Shown in pieces: positions 21,186 to 32,499 of a stretch of DNA of 64,000 bases. The notes under the pieces are model-generated. The model saw only the letters and a list, made by a program, of their open reading frames with translations, was not told the origin of the DNA and ran no database searches. The first letter of the stretch is position 1, and each line of letters opens with the position of its first letter. The stretch is from Euglena gracilis (taxonomy: Eukaryota; Euglenida; Euglenophyceae; Euglenales), in NCBI GenBank assembly GCA_039621445.1, contig CP154954.1:59044701-59108700 (forward strand). The letters run 5' to 3'. A program made the position numbers and the translations under genes.

Positions 21186-22717
21186 AGACATTCATTTAGT
21201 GTGGTTCACAAAAGACGTGTGAACCACAAATTTTTTTCTGGTGTCCACAGGTGAACCACAAATTTTTTTTTGGTGTCCACAGGTGAACCACAAAAAATTT
21301 TTGGGTGTCCACAGGTGAACCACAAAATTTTTTGTGGTGTCCACAAAAAATTTTGTGGTCCACAAAAATTGATTGAGGATCGAAAAAAAATAAAAATTAC
21401 ACCTAAAGGCGGATTGATCTTTAGACACCTCAGCCACATTGTGAGCCTTGGCCCCGGCTCAATCCACGAAGCGTGGCAGTTGAAATTAGACAGATTGCTA
21501 TCGGGATATCTCAAGCAGACGTGCTGTATAGACAACTTACCCAACAAGGATACCATCAAAAAGTTGAGTACTGGCGCCGATGAAGCGGAAGTCCGCTTCA
21601 TGGAAGCAGAAACACGCGACATTATCGTGGGGCTTTGGCATGGCTGCGGACATTGGGAGCATTCTGGGGCATTGTGGGATGTCAGTTGAGTGCCGAGTGC
21701 CTCAATGCCTGAAAAAGTACCTGAAAAATCGACAATGCCATGTGCTTTGTTTTGAGGTAGGAGCCGGAAAGCCACTTCATTGCTGTGGTGTCAGATCTTC
21801 AACTTGACCATTCAATGAAAGACCACATTCAGTATAGTTTTTCATTCTGGTTTTTGCCTTTTTTGCACTATGAGATAATAATAATAATATGAGACGTTCT
21901 TCGTTGTTATTGGGATTGGAATATCGTTTGGTGATCATTGTTGATCATTTCAATTCATACTATTTTTGTTACGGATTCTTTCAAAGCGGTTTTACATTTT
22001 TACATTACATTCTGTATGATTCATTGTGTTCAGTTTTTGTTGCACATCTCCTGCTTTTGAAGGGGAATGCAATATTTACCGCTTCCATTTTTTAATTTTT
22101 CTGTTTCGTTCCTTCGGGGCCTACGGCAGCAGAAACAAACAAACAAACGCTTATTTTTTTGTCGGTTCCTCCTGTTCATGTATTTTTTGATTGGTTTTGT
22201 TGATTTTACTAGAATTCGAAAAATAAGTTGGCCTTTTTAGGTCTGTTTTCGATTGTATAGGTCTCCTTTACTGTGAGCCAAACGTCCACCGGAAGTGGCC
22301 AAAATCAGAACCTCTTCAAAAAAAATCGAAAATATGACCCTTTTTGGAAGTGGTTTTCCGCTTCCTCTTCTGTTTTTAGAGCACCAGAATTTTTGGCCAA
22401 CTTACGCCGCCTGAGTCAAATATGTTCAAAGAAGATTGCTTCATTGCTGTTGATGAGAAAGAAAATGATGCAAATGTCAGCAGGCGGTGGGAAATTTTTT
22501 GGTGTCCACATGTGAACCACAAATATTACTTTGGTGTCCACAGGTGAACTTGGAAATTTTTTGGTGTCCACAGGTGAACCACAAAAATGTTTTTGGTGTC
22601 CACAAGTGAACCACAAAAAATTTTTTGGTGTCCACAGGTGAACCACAAAAAATTTTGTGGTGTCCACAGTGAACCACAAAATGACAACCTTGGTGTACCA
22701 CACTAAATGAATGTCTG
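21186..22717. mobile_element. 1.53-kb hAT-like element with subterminal arrays
   Basis: Ends CAGACATTCATTTAG and CTAAATGAATGTCTG are inverted; flanks GGTCAACG (21178-21185 and 22718-22725) are identical 8-mers. Inside each end is an array of GGTGTCCACAGGTGAACCA words (21195-21370 and 22495-22700), inverted relative to each other, like subterminal transposase-binding sites. The core has an open stretch on plus near 21400-21690 (EAWQLKLDRLLSGYLK...) that I do not recognise. No intact transposase. Confidence 0.85.
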
Positions 22718-22725
22718 GGTCAACG

Positions 22726-24398
22726 ACACGCTGTGTGAACGGCACGGTACCAAAAAAAAAACAGTTCGCTCCCACAACAATTGGCCAGTACCATTGGACC
22801 TCTAAAATTGCACCAAATCACCAAATTCACAGGGGAAAACATTCCAAGCCATGGCTGGGAAAAAGACCCGGCGCAATTTTGAAATGTCTTGGCTGTATTT
22901 CCTCAGAAACTGTGGCCGATGCAAAGGAAAAAATGAAAAAAAAAATGTTGACACGGGGGGGGTCAACGTCACGCTGTGTCAACGACAAGGGTGAACCTCA
23001 CCTTTTACAGCCATGCAAATGCCCATACAAACCCACACCCAACAAATACCTCAAAAATAAATAAAAAAGATGGGATTTGAATTTCAAGGGGAGCTGTGGT
23101 TCCTGTGTTTCTGGACTGGTGCGCTGCGAGGACATGGCACCAGGGTTCGATATGGGGGCAGAGGGGCCCAGACCCCCCCCCTCTGGTCAAGGAAAGGGAA
23201 GACTCACGGAAACAGTGGAAAATTTACGGGACTTCAAGTGGTCATTTTGGGCAGAAAATGACCGCTTAAAATCCCAAAAATTTTACTCCCCAAAATCAGA
23301 TTTTGGCACTTTTCAGCAAAAAAAAATCATAATTGGGGCGTGGGAAGGAAAATTGTCACCTCGGGCGGCCTGGAACCTACCCCAATCTGTCCAGACTTTA
23401 CATGCCTGAAGAGTTACGGGGTGGGGGGCATAAATTCACTTGGTGACCGGGGCACTTTTCCCCAGGTCCAAACCAAACCATTGCTTGCCGACCCCCCCCC
23501 CCACTTTCTGACTCAGGAGGTCAGTCACTTTGGGACTTGGACAAAACTGGCCAAAAATTAAAGGATTTTGGCCAAAAAAAAACCCCAAAAAAAAGTTCTG
23601 GGTGGCCACATTCAGCCAAACTGGCCGGCGCCCGGGGGGGGGGGGTCTGGAGCCAAAAACCAGTCAGTCACTCCCCAGAGGGGGGAGGGTCAGACACACC
23701 TTAAGCAATGCCCCCGGGGGGCAACCACCCACCCACCCAAAACCCACCCCAAATCGACCGAAAACCCTTGAAAATTTTTCCGGCCCAGCCTTTGGCCGGG
23801 CCAAAATTTGGCGCATGGCACGCCCCACCCCAGCAACCACCCACCCACTCTCGAATCCCCAGGGGTGGGGTCACACAGGTGCTAAATGCACTATGGTGGG
23901 GTAAAGAGATTCGTCCACTATCTTCGTAAGGTGCAAAATTTGGGGGGTGGGATGTTTATCAAACCCTGCATGGCAGCCAGCTCTGTGGAAAGCCCAACAG
24001 AATCAGTTGTTTCCGGCACTATGATGGGGCGCATCACATGTTGTGGAATGGCTGTGACGGCCACCATTTTGTGTAATGAAGGTCAAGAGCCATGAAAACA
24101 ACATTGTCTCAATTGGGATATCATTCCTGGGGGCAAATCTCTGGTGCTGCAAGGTGGAAATGGGGTTCCAAATGTTTTTTTGGCCGATTTTTTCCAGAAA
24201 ATTTCAAAGAAAAAACCTGCAAAAAGGGGCATTTTGGCAGGTTCAGGGTCAAAAAAAAACAACAAATCTGCACTTCGCCCGTCATTGGGGAAAAAAATCC
24301 ACCAGCAAGCCCTGCCAATAGACCCCCCAGATCCACTTAAATTCCATTAGCCAAATTTTGGACAAGCTGTGTGGAGCCCCCCCCCCCCCCCCAGAAGC
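22726..24398. other. No gene supported
   Basis: Contains GGGTCAACG words like the hAT flank (22955-22990), poly-C/G blocks, a GGTTTTTGGCTCCAGAC repeat piece (23640-23665) and runs of ACCCACCCA (23720-23850). No exon with both borders was found. Confidence 0.4.
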
Positions 24399-24460
24399 CT
24401 AAGTTGCACTAAGGCTTCGTGTCTGTTTATGGCCAGCGCAAACTTCGCTTCTGGCCCAGT
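24399..24460. repeat. Conserved 65-bp module, copy 3
   Basis: Same orientation as copy 2, with GCACTAAGGCTTCGTGTC and AACTTCGCTTCTGGCCC. Confidence 0.7.
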
Positions 24461-24701
24461 TGTGTGGGGAGTGGCCAGGTCCCCCCCGGGGGGCACTGCG
24501 AACCCTTGAGCAGAAGCTCGCATGGGCTTTTAGATGCAGGGGGAAAGTATATGCTTTTTATTTCCCACATAATTCACAGCAGCATTTTACCAGCCAGCCC
24601 AAATTTCCAGCCTCCAAGCTGAACCTCCCACTGGAACGATTGTTAAACAACGCCAGGTGACAGGATGCTCATCGAACAAATACTCCTATCCATTTCAATT
24701 T

Positions 24702-24901
24702 TTATTGCACTTGTCCACCTTTCCAGCTTGCCAAAGCAGCTTGCTCATAATTTTGCCGCATTCCAGAAAGTTGCTCTTGAGGCGGGTTTGCGTATTCCAG
24801 CTGCTGGCCGTGGTGTTGGAGCGCGTGACCCAGGTCCTGCTCGCCCAAAGCAGCCAAAGGTGGATCTTCTTGTTCCAAATATTCTTCAACTGCCGGGAGA
24901 G
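24702..24901 (-). CDS. Probable 3'-terminal exon, unrecognised
   Basis: Acceptor GTCTTTTTTTCCAG then 2 nt plus 65 codons and TAA: LPAVEEYLEQEDPPLAALG... ending ALASWKGGQVQ. The acidic/Gln composition looks genuine. The opposite strand also has an ORF (MLIEQILLSISIFIALV...), but lacks comparable splice signals. Upstream exons beyond 24901 not identified. Confidence 0.4.
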
Positions 24902-25761
24902 CTGGAAAAAAAGACATTTTGGGAGCAGGGAGGGCAGTAATTAAGAAGTGTTTGAAAGCACCAAGAAAGGGTCGCGGGGGGAACGGGAAACATTGCGGGA
25001 AATTGGCAGTCAGTTTTTGGGTGGTAGCTTGCGACAAGTCGCTGGCAACCATTGGTGGTAGCCTAGTGACCATTGATGGTCGAGCCGACAAGTCGGAGCT
25101 CATCTTTTTTTGGCCACAAACTTGTCAGTGGTTGTTAGTGACCATAGGGCAAATACCATTGGCTGGAAAAGAGAAGGCGGCCAAAATCAAATTTTTGAGG
25201 TTGAAATTGCTTGGGAAAAAAATTGTTGAGATTTCTGTCCCAATCAAGCATTTTTTACCTACTCCAGGGGTGGGGCAGTTACTTCAACTCTTCAAAAACC
25301 AGTCACTCACTTTTTTTTTCAGAATACCTGTCCGTCACCCCCCCCCCCCGGGGTGGGTGTCAGCCACTCTGGAATCCAAAAGGGAACTTTGACCAAAAAC
25401 GTGGAATAAAACCTTCCAGTGCCTTCGGCTTCGGCTTTTTTGCCGAGCCCCAGGGTCTGGGGGGGGGGGATCCTGTGTTGGCATCCACCCCCCCCCAAAT
25501 GCCCCCCGCCCAGGTTTAGGGGGCATCCCCCCCCCTAAACCTTTTGGCACGGCAACCCCCCCATGGCCTGACCCCTTTGGCAGGGGAAGCCAACCCATCA
25601 AAACCCCGGCGTGGGACCCACAGGTCCTTGGGCAGGGTTGTATGGGAATCTCGGAGGGGGGGGGGGGTGGGGCACCCCCCTCTGACCTCCAGTTTTCGGT
25701 CGCCGAAAATTTCGGCTGTTTTTTGGGTGGGACGGAAAGTGGGGGGGGGGGCAATTCAGGG

Positions 25762-26155
25762 TTAACGTTTTTTTAAAAAAAAACTAAAAAAACATGTGTT
25801 TTGAAAAATCAAAAACTGACCTTTTTCTTGCGAAATGGCCATTTTTTTGAGGAAAAAGTTCTAAACTCATTTTTTTTGGTCATCAAAAAGTGACGTTTTT
25901 AGTTTTTTCAGACCCTTCATCCGAAAATGATGTGGTTGGCAATGCGCCGCACATGTGAAAGCCATCACCCTTTACGGACTAAAGAGATAAAAAGTGAACT
26001 TTTTTTAGAAAAAAAACATTTCAAAAAAATTCCCCCAAACCCTCCATGACGTTTTTTTTGTTTTTCGAAAAAATACATATTTTTTAAAAAGAATGTTTTT
26101 TAAAAATATTTTTTTGTTTCAAAAAAAAACAAGCCGTCAACCTTGGGGCAATTTG
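25762..26155. repeat. A/T homopolymer element, copy 1
   Basis: Begins GGGTTAACGTTTTTTT and ends ACAAGCCGTCAACC, an approximate inverted repeat. Internal blocks (TTGCGAAATGGCCATTTTT; CCCTCCATGACGTTTT) recur in the same order at 57018-57710. Confidence 0.6.
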
Positions 26156-26210
26156 TCCCACTTTTTGACTTTTTGGTGAAATTTTCAGGGATAAGGTAAG
26201 GTTAATGGCT

Positions 26211-26600
26211 GGATTAATTGATTAATTACAGCTAAACCCGGAAACTTTGGCCTCTCCTGCCAGCTATTTGGCCTAGAGTTGCCAGAACGTTGGCCCCTCG
26301 CGCCAGCTATTTGACTCAGAGTTGCCAAAATGTTGGCACCAAAATGGTGCCAAGTTTCTGCAACAACGGGCCAGTATTTTGGACACTTCTACAACGAACA
26401 ATTTTTTTGATAAACCATCATGAATCCTGGGTGCCAAAGTAACGGCAACCAGGCACCATGGTTTTGGCCACCACGGGACAGAATAGCAGCACGTGGTGCC
26501 TGGGTTTTGGCAACTCTAGGCCAAATTACTGGCCACCAAGGGCCACGGTTTTGGCCACTGTGCGCCAAAATAATGGCGGTTAGCTGTAATTAATTATTTT
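26211..26600. mobile_element. MITE with TTAATTACAGCTAA ends
   Basis: Inverted ends around 26219-26234 and 26577-26594 (AATTAATTACAGCTAA). The interior repeats a word like CCAGCTATTTGGC and TTGGCACC/GGTGCC. No ORF. Exact duplication not assigned. Confidence 0.5.
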
Positions 26601-26689
26601 ATTTATTTTCCCCAAATTGGGGAATTCAGGAATAAATTAGGCCCCATTTTGGACTGAACTCACGACGATTTTAATATCAGAACAAGAGT

Positions 26690-26930
26690 GGGAGACGTCG
26701 GTTCTGTCGTGAAACCGGCGTCCCAGACGGTTCTGTCCGGGGACGCCGGGTTTGTGTGGGGTTCGGGTTCAGGACTGAACCCAAAACGGCGTCCCCCACC
26801 CCTTTTTTAAACTGGCTTTGGGGCCGCCTGGTTCACGACAGAACCGGCGTTCCCGACCTTCGGTCAAAGGACACCCCAAAGACCAATCTCCGACCACTAA
26901 TCTGCAATGGTACGCTACTTTGGATTGAAA
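26690..26930. repeat. GGACGCCGGTTC family array (single end)
   Basis: Several partly palindromic words combining GGCGTCC and TTCTGTCCTGAACC, then CTTCGGTCAAAGGACAC. The same order, inverted, is at 30720-30950. Confidence 0.7.
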
Positions 26931-26964
26931 AAAACTGCATCGCGGAAACATTAAAAATACACAC

Positions 26965-27119
26965 CTCCAGAATTTTGATCGTTGTCAGCAAGTGATTGGA
27001 AATCATAGAAAAGGTCAGGCCAGTTTGCAAGCTCATCCACAACGTCATACTCCCACTCGATTAGGGGTTCTCGTGGGATGTACTCTGATTCACAAAGATA
27101 CTTTTGAGAAACTTGAGGT
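26965..27119 (-). CDS. Exon with strong splice sites, unrecognised
   Basis: Acceptor GTTTTTCTCATTTGTCACAG and donor TCTGGAG|GTGTGT enclose 1 nt, 51 codons and 1 nt: PQVSQKYLCESEYIPREPL...ANWPDLFYDFQSLADNDQNSG. Acidic and aromatic, clearly protein-like. It may belong with 28274-28326 on the same strand, but phases require another exon between them. Confidence 0.55.
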
Positions 27120-27835
27120 CTGTGACAAATGAGAAAAACAACACCCATGCCCCCCTCCCAAGCTGCGAAACAGAGATGGAAGGCAACACTTTTTTATGAA
27201 GGCGTCAAAAATCGACGGACGTTTCCAAAAACCACTTTTCGGCAAACGTGCTCAAAATTCACCATTTTGAAAGTTACCATAAATGACCTTTTTGGGCTGT
27301 CCAGGGCAAATTTCTTTTTAGACCACGGGGGGCCCCGGTTAAGGCTGTGTTTACAGCAACATGCCTTTGGTCAAAGGCTGTGTTTCTGAACACAGCCTTT
27401 GCGCGTCAAACGCTGCGTTTAGAAACACAACCTTCGACCTGAGGCTGTGTTTTCAAACACAGACTTTGAAGGAAAATCTTTGAAAAAAAAACAAAAAACG
27501 ACTTGTCCAGTTATCCAATGGCTCCACATCTTTGGACCATTGAGAGAGGTTGTGAACCACGCAGATTTTGGACCATTTAGGTTGTGGACTACTGGTTCGG
27601 GACCACTGGGGCCAAAACACATGAAAGAATGATGATGACAACAAAATAAATTGTGCATAGAAATGCCATTCAATTAAGGGAGCTGCAGAACTTCCGGGAT
27701 AAGAGTCCTGTACGGCGTGGCTGAATTTGGTGGCCATTGCTGTTCGTCTAATGCAGAGGGCTTTTCATCTGGGGGCGACATGGAATGCTAACCATTGGCA
27801 CAGATGTACCAAGGGTGGTTACAATCAGGGGTTTT

Positions 27836-28071
27836 TTTTTAAGACCGGGTGGGAGGGGTTCGGCACCCACCCACCCACCCACCCCCTGGGATCCCCCCCC
27901 CCCGGGGAGGGGGGGTGTACCCGCCCACTTTGGCCGAAAATGGCCAAAATGCTAAAAATAGCACCTTTTCAAAATTTTCGGAGCCTTCGGCACCGAAAAA
28001 GATGTACCCGCCAGCCCCTACCCCCCCCCCGGGGGGGGGGAGGAGGGGGTCCAAGACTAAAAAAAAAACCT
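27836..28071. mobile_element. CAGGGGTTTT-family MITE, intergenic copy
   Basis: Starts CAGGGGTTTTTTTTTAAG and ends CCAAGACTAAAAAAAAAACC(T)G, the inverse of the intron 8 termini, with the CTAAAAATAGCACC core. Flanks GTTACAAT and GTTACACC agree at 6 of 8. Confidence 0.75.
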
Positions 28072-28273
28072 GTTACACCGATGATCGGCAGGTTGCGGAA
28101 ATGAATTCACCACACAATCCCACAGATGCATGGTTTTTTCTTAGCAAAACCATTTCAGAACATTGTTTGCATTCACCCCAAAAGAATTTATCTTTGATTG
28201 CACCTTTGTCCACAAAAAATTGATGAACCAAACAAGAGGAACACAAATGTGTCTTTTTGGGACCACCACTTAC

Positions 28274-28326
28274 CCTTTGGGTCATATTTCTCTTCATTTC
28301 TGTCCACATTTGGCAGATAATTTGAA
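28274..28326 (-). CDS. Small exon inside a transposon-like element
   Basis: Acceptor GGATTCTTTCAG and donor CCAAAGG|GTAAGTGG, both excellent, enclose 53 nt. One frame reads SNYLPNVDRNEEKYDPK. Captured exon, or exon of a host gene whose introns are transposons. Confidence 0.45.
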
Positions 28327-28883
28327 CTGAAAGAATCCAGAAACACGGCATGAACACGGCACTCGACGAGGTTACAAAATACAGCCTTTGACCAAATGAA
28401 TGTTGCTTTATAAACACAGCCTCAAAGCACTGTATCTTAAACGCAGACTCTGTCCTGAAACTGCGTTTCAAATGCAGTTCTTGGTACAAAGGGCCCCTGG
28501 CCAGGGGGGGTCCAGGGGTCCCCCAAACTTGAAACCGCCAAATGCCGGCCTGAAATTTGTGGTCATGATTCCCTGAAGTCTGTGGCACCTCCCGGATGTC
28601 TGAAATGTTTGCCCACGGCTGGCAAAAACATTGCCCCAACCTGTCAAAATTATTGCCCAGCGCCCTCAAAAATTTGTCCAAAAGTCTCAAAAAAAATTCC
28701 GAAAAAATTTGCCCTCCGTCATTTCATGTTTGCACAATGAAAAAAAAGCCTACACTGCGCAATTGAAAAGGATCCACGCCGATTGAAATTTCTATTCAAA
28801 AATCGACCGACACTAACAGATTCCGCAGGGCGCCGGGCCATGCGACGAAGCGAGCGGCCGGGTGGGTCGGTGGATTTTTTTTA

Positions 28884-29735
28884 AAACCTATTTTGTCTTG
28901 GCCCGCACGCCTGTCTTGAATTTCATTCGACCAAACTGCCTGGACGGAAATATTGCCAAAAAAGTGGTTTTTGGCCCATTAACGGGCGCCTGAATGGAAA
29001 TCGACTGACCTAAACGGGCGCCTGAATGGAAATCGACTGACCTAAACGGATTCCGATGTCATGGAAATCGACCAACCTTGTTTATGCTGTTTGTTCCATT
29101 TCGGGCATTTTTGGCAATATCTGTATTTCCCCAAATTCTTGTCCAACGAAACTGAAATCCCTGACTTTATTTATTTAAGACTGAATTTGGATGATCAAGA
29201 TTGTATCCGTCTGTTTCTACGCAGAAATTTGCTTATGTCAGTAGAATTTCAAGACATGTATCGGGCCCAGAAAATAGGTTTAATGGTTGCCAAATCACCC
29301 CCAATTGAAAGCTCCTCTTATCAGACGACCAGCGATGACAACTGTATCTGGCCAAACTGCACAGAATGCTTATCCTGAACTTCCAGAAAATGAAACGGGA
29401 TATCCTAAGTTCAGCCAGTTGTGATCATCTGACCGCAAAATTTAGCCCTTGTCTGGTCCAAAACGCTTCCAGAACCCCATAGGACCAAAAATGTCGAAAA
29501 AAAGTGGAAATCCAAAATGTCCAAAACGCCACCCAAAATCCCAAATCCGACCAGCAACAGATTTCAATGGAATGGAAATCGACTGACCTAAACAGGCGCC
29601 TGAATGGAAATTGACTGACCTAAACGGGCGCCTGAATGGAAATTGACTGACCTAAACAAATTCAGCCTGAATTCCGTTTAAGTCATTAGAAATTCAAGAC
29701 AGGCGTCGGGCCCAGAAAAAAGGTTTTAAAGGGCA
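28884..29735. mobile_element. Element with GACTGACCTAAACGG arrays
   Basis: Long inverted ends (TTTAAAACCT...CGCCTGTCTTGAATTTC) at 28884-28935 and 29685-29735; a third internal copy at 29245-29280. Tandem 31-bp units CGGGCGCCTGAATGGAAAT at 28985-29045 and 29570-29660. No transposase. Confidence 0.65.
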
Positions 29736-29889
29736 ACTGTGCAAAACACCCAATCCAAATGCGAAAATTTTCGGAACAGAGGAAAATATTTTTGGGTAAT
29801 GTGTGAAAATTTTTGAGATGAAATGCAAAAAAAAACACCGGAAGTGCAAAAATATACGGCGTGAAATGCGAAAACTTCAGGTGTAAGGA

Positions 29890-30130
29890 GGAGCCATCCG
29901 GGGGGATACCACAGATCACAGATTTCAGGGCAGGCATCCAATATGGTGTTTGAGGAATGTGACCATCGACACACTGAAATTCAGATATCGCAAAACAAGA
30001 CTTCAGGCACAAATTTGAATGCATTTGCTGTGAGGCCTCAAGGGTCCTCGATGAATGAGGTGGGTCGAGCACTCCACAGCGTATGAAGCAGGTGAAATGC
30101 CAGAGAGGGAGGGATACCGCAGAAACAGAC
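29890..30130 (-). pseudogene. Relic related to the 3' part of the recombinase-like element
   Basis: Minus-strand DNA resembles 49930-50060 over the region after the recombinase-like ORF (shared words CATTCATCGAGGACC-like and ATGCCTGCCCTGAAAT). Frames are broken. It is separated from the 31-kb relic by the 30165-30950 element. Confidence 0.4.
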
Positions 30131-30164
30131 GACGTTACGGCAAGCGACACGCTTAAACCGGCGT

Positions 30165-30950
30165 TTGGGACGCCGGGTTCACGACAGAACCGGCGTCCCC
30201 CCCCCACGGGTTTTGGGAACGCCGGTTCTGTTTGTGAAAAAGGGGTTAGGGACACCGGTTCTGTCCAAGACCCGGCGTCCCTAACACCGGTTTTGTCATT
30301 CCTAAAATGTCATCAGAAATGCCCCAAAATGGCCCTGAGGTCCTGATATGACTGTTTCAACCATGTAGCACAATAAAATTTGCCATTTGAGGACCACTGG
30401 GGTGAATATCCAATTTTGGTGAAAATTGGCCCTGTTTTGGAAATAGAGTGAGATGCAGCGTGGAAAAATCTGATGACCACCGCTGGTCATCTGTTGAAAA
30501 GAGCTTTCGATCGAGGGGTAACTTGGTACCCAACGTTGCATGCAGCCCAAGATACGCTTGCGATCGTCAGATCGGCCAGAATCTGAGTCGAAATTTGTGG
30601 TGATTTTCGGTGCTGTTTGGTTTAAGATGCTCAATGAACCATACAGAAACGATTTTTTTCTTTGAATCGACGACCTGAGGGGTCCAGGGGGGAATACAAG
30701 GGTATACGAATTGCCAGAGATACGCTCCTGATCGTCGGAATTCGGCGAAATGCAAAGTAGCGTGACATTGGTGAGAGATTGGTTGGGAGTGTCCTTTGAC
30801 CGAAGGTTGGGGACGCCGGTTCTGTCGTGAACCCAGCGTCCCTAAAACGTCGCTTTAAACAAGGGGTGGCGGACGCCGGTTCTGTCCTGAACCCGGCGTC
30901 CGGGGTCGCCGGGTTCAGGACAGAACCGGCGTCTGCCACCCCTTTTTTAA
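30165..30950. mobile_element. 0.8-kb GGACGCCGGTTC palindrome element
   Basis: Starts TTAAACCGGCGTTTGGGACG and ends with the inverse array up to CCCCTTTTTTAATA. Both ends carry GGTTCTGTCCTGAACC/GGCGTCC words. It splits the recombinase-like relic. Copies of one end are at 39965-40107 and 53470-53600. Confidence 0.65.
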
Positions 30951-30959
30951 TATACACAC

Positions 30960-31259
30960 AAAAAAGAACGGTACTTTGGTGGGCGCCTCACAACTCTTCA
31001 GGCTGCTGAACGTCGGCTGGAGGCCGAACCACTGATGCAACTGCCTTCTTTGCGTGTTCGCACTCAGAGAACGCGAAAACAGGTCGTTGAAGCAGGGGAA
31101 TCGGCACTCGGAAGAAGGCAGAACAACACCCTCGGTTGTAGTTTTGCGGAATGCCCAGGCGACGGAGGTTGCCCAACAATTTCCTGAAGCGAACATGGTT
31201 CCTGACTGCTGCTGGCATTGAGCCACACATCGTTCGATGATGCTCCTTTCATCGAACAA
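30960..31259 (-). pseudogene. Recombinase-like family relic 1
   Basis: Minus frames carry CVAQCQQQSGTMFASGN and KTTTEGVVLPSSECRFP, close to the 50-kb copy, followed by shifted frames (VRPPADVQQPEEL). Broken by frameshifts and the element at 30165-30950. Confidence 0.55.
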
Positions 31260-31301
31260 AAGGCTGGTTTCCAGTTCCCACCCTGTCCAGGCATATACAT
31301 G

Positions 31302-31422
31302 TATGTATGTATGTATGTATGTATGTATGTATGTATGTATGTATGTATGTATGTATGTATGTATGTATGTATGTATGTATGTATGTATGTATGTATGTAT
31401 GTATGTATGTATGTATGTATGT
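31302..31422. repeat. (GTAT)n microsatellite
   Basis: Thirty uninterrupted ATGT/GTAT tetranucleotides. Confidence 0.98.
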
Positions 31423-31487
31423 GGCAGCCCCCCGGGGGGGCCTATAATTGGGAGGGGGGGTCCAATTTTTTTTGCGATAAAGATGGA

Positions 31488-31550
31488 ATAGGGTTAGGGT
31501 CAAGGATTAGGGTTAGGGTTAGGCCTGACGTATGGATTAGGGTTAGGTGC
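31488..31550. repeat. TTAGGG-like interstitial repeats
   Basis: Imperfect GGGTTAGGGTCAAGGATTAGGG run of about six units, not a telomere array. Confidence 0.8.
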
Positions 31551-31739
31551 GCAACTTAGGTCTAAAATTAGGCCGAACTCGTGCACCAACCATACTCCAT
31601 CATCGACACAAAAAAAACTTTGGACTTCCCCTCCCAACTATAGCCCCCCCCCCCTGGGGGGCCCTATAGTTGCCGCCCAAAGTGGCCACTTTCTTTGATG
31701 CCGAAGACATTTAAGCCCAAATTGACCCTTCCAAGTGTC

Positions 31740-31810
31740 CCCTCCCCCAGAGTGGCCGTTTTGGGGACCCGTGGTGCCTGGAGGGTGGCCACTTTGAGGG
31801 GGGGGTATAT
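31740..31810. repeat. GAGTGGCCGTTTTGG module
   Basis: A 65-bp sequence (GTGGTGCCTGGAGGGTGGCC) repeated with few changes at 45930-45990. Confidence 0.7.
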
Positions 31811-32480
31811 GTGTATACCATGCCCCCCTTTACTGTTCTCCCCTTACTGTTCCCATTGGGGGGATGGGACAATACAGTGTCAGAGCACTTTTTGTAAAGG
31901 ATTCTTGGAACACAAGGCAAAAATAGGGAATTGTTTGGTCGGTTTTACGTGCTCTCATTCCCATCAAACTCCAAACCAACATGAAAATGGATGTTGTGGA
32001 GGTGCAGTTTTCAAGTATGTGAACCATAAAAGCGTCATTTTGGCATTTTAGGTGGCCTTTTGGGTCGAACTTGGTTGGGTTAATTCATGGCCGATGAGAA
32101 TAGTGGGGGGGGGGGAGCTCGTCCCCCCCCCCTCTTACTGTTCCCATGGCCCAAAAGGGGGCCACAGGACGGGAACAGTAGGGGGGGGGGTCACTGAGCT
32201 CTTATCCCTTTATCGGTAAGAGCGAAGCTTATCCCTGGGGAAAAGGGGGGGTCGAACCCCCCCTCCCCCCCCCCGGGTCGGGGCCACCTCGGGAACCGGC
32301 GGATTATCACCATGATCCCAGCCCCGTTCCCGGAATATTTTTTCCAGTGGCGAGCGACTGGATTCCTAGTTTCCGAATCATCCTGGGTTGACCCCCAACT
32401 CCCCACCAGGCCCGAGTTATTCACGCGCGAAGGGGTCCAAACTGGGTAGGATTGCCCCCCCCCCTGGATGAGCCTTTGGA
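31811..32480. other. No gene: TTACTGTTCCC and poly-C/G blocks
   Basis: CCATGCCCCCC end at 31819 and several TTACTGTTCCC words at 31830-31860 and 32130-32190 resemble an opened miniature element. No exon. Confidence 0.4.
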
Positions 32481-32499
32481 CTCTGCCATTTCGGGCCCA

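Larger units (their letters stand above)
27336..28492. mobile_element. Element bounded by AACACAGCC palindrome arrays
   Basis: Left array 27336-27475 and right array 28377-28492 are built of AAACACAGCCTTTGG and its complement. A relative with the same ends lies at 34480-35225. Inside are a younger MITE (27836-28071) and a small exon (28274-28326). Confidence 0.6.

Noticed and set aside
21195-22700. CRISPR-like repeated words
   Set aside because: Words are inverted between the two ends, spacers are very short and A/T-rich, and the arrays lie within a transposon with target duplication.
24665-24940. Plus ORF with a hydrophobic N-terminus
   Set aside because: It is the complement of a minus terminal exon with a strong pyrimidine tract acceptor; kept only as an alternative.
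31237-31503. Long ORFs over the (GTAT)n tract
   Set aside because: A tetranucleotide repeat of this phase has no stops; the translation is pure repeat.
31488-31550. True telomere or subtelomere end
   Set aside because: Only a few imperfect units and ordinary sequence continues on both sides.
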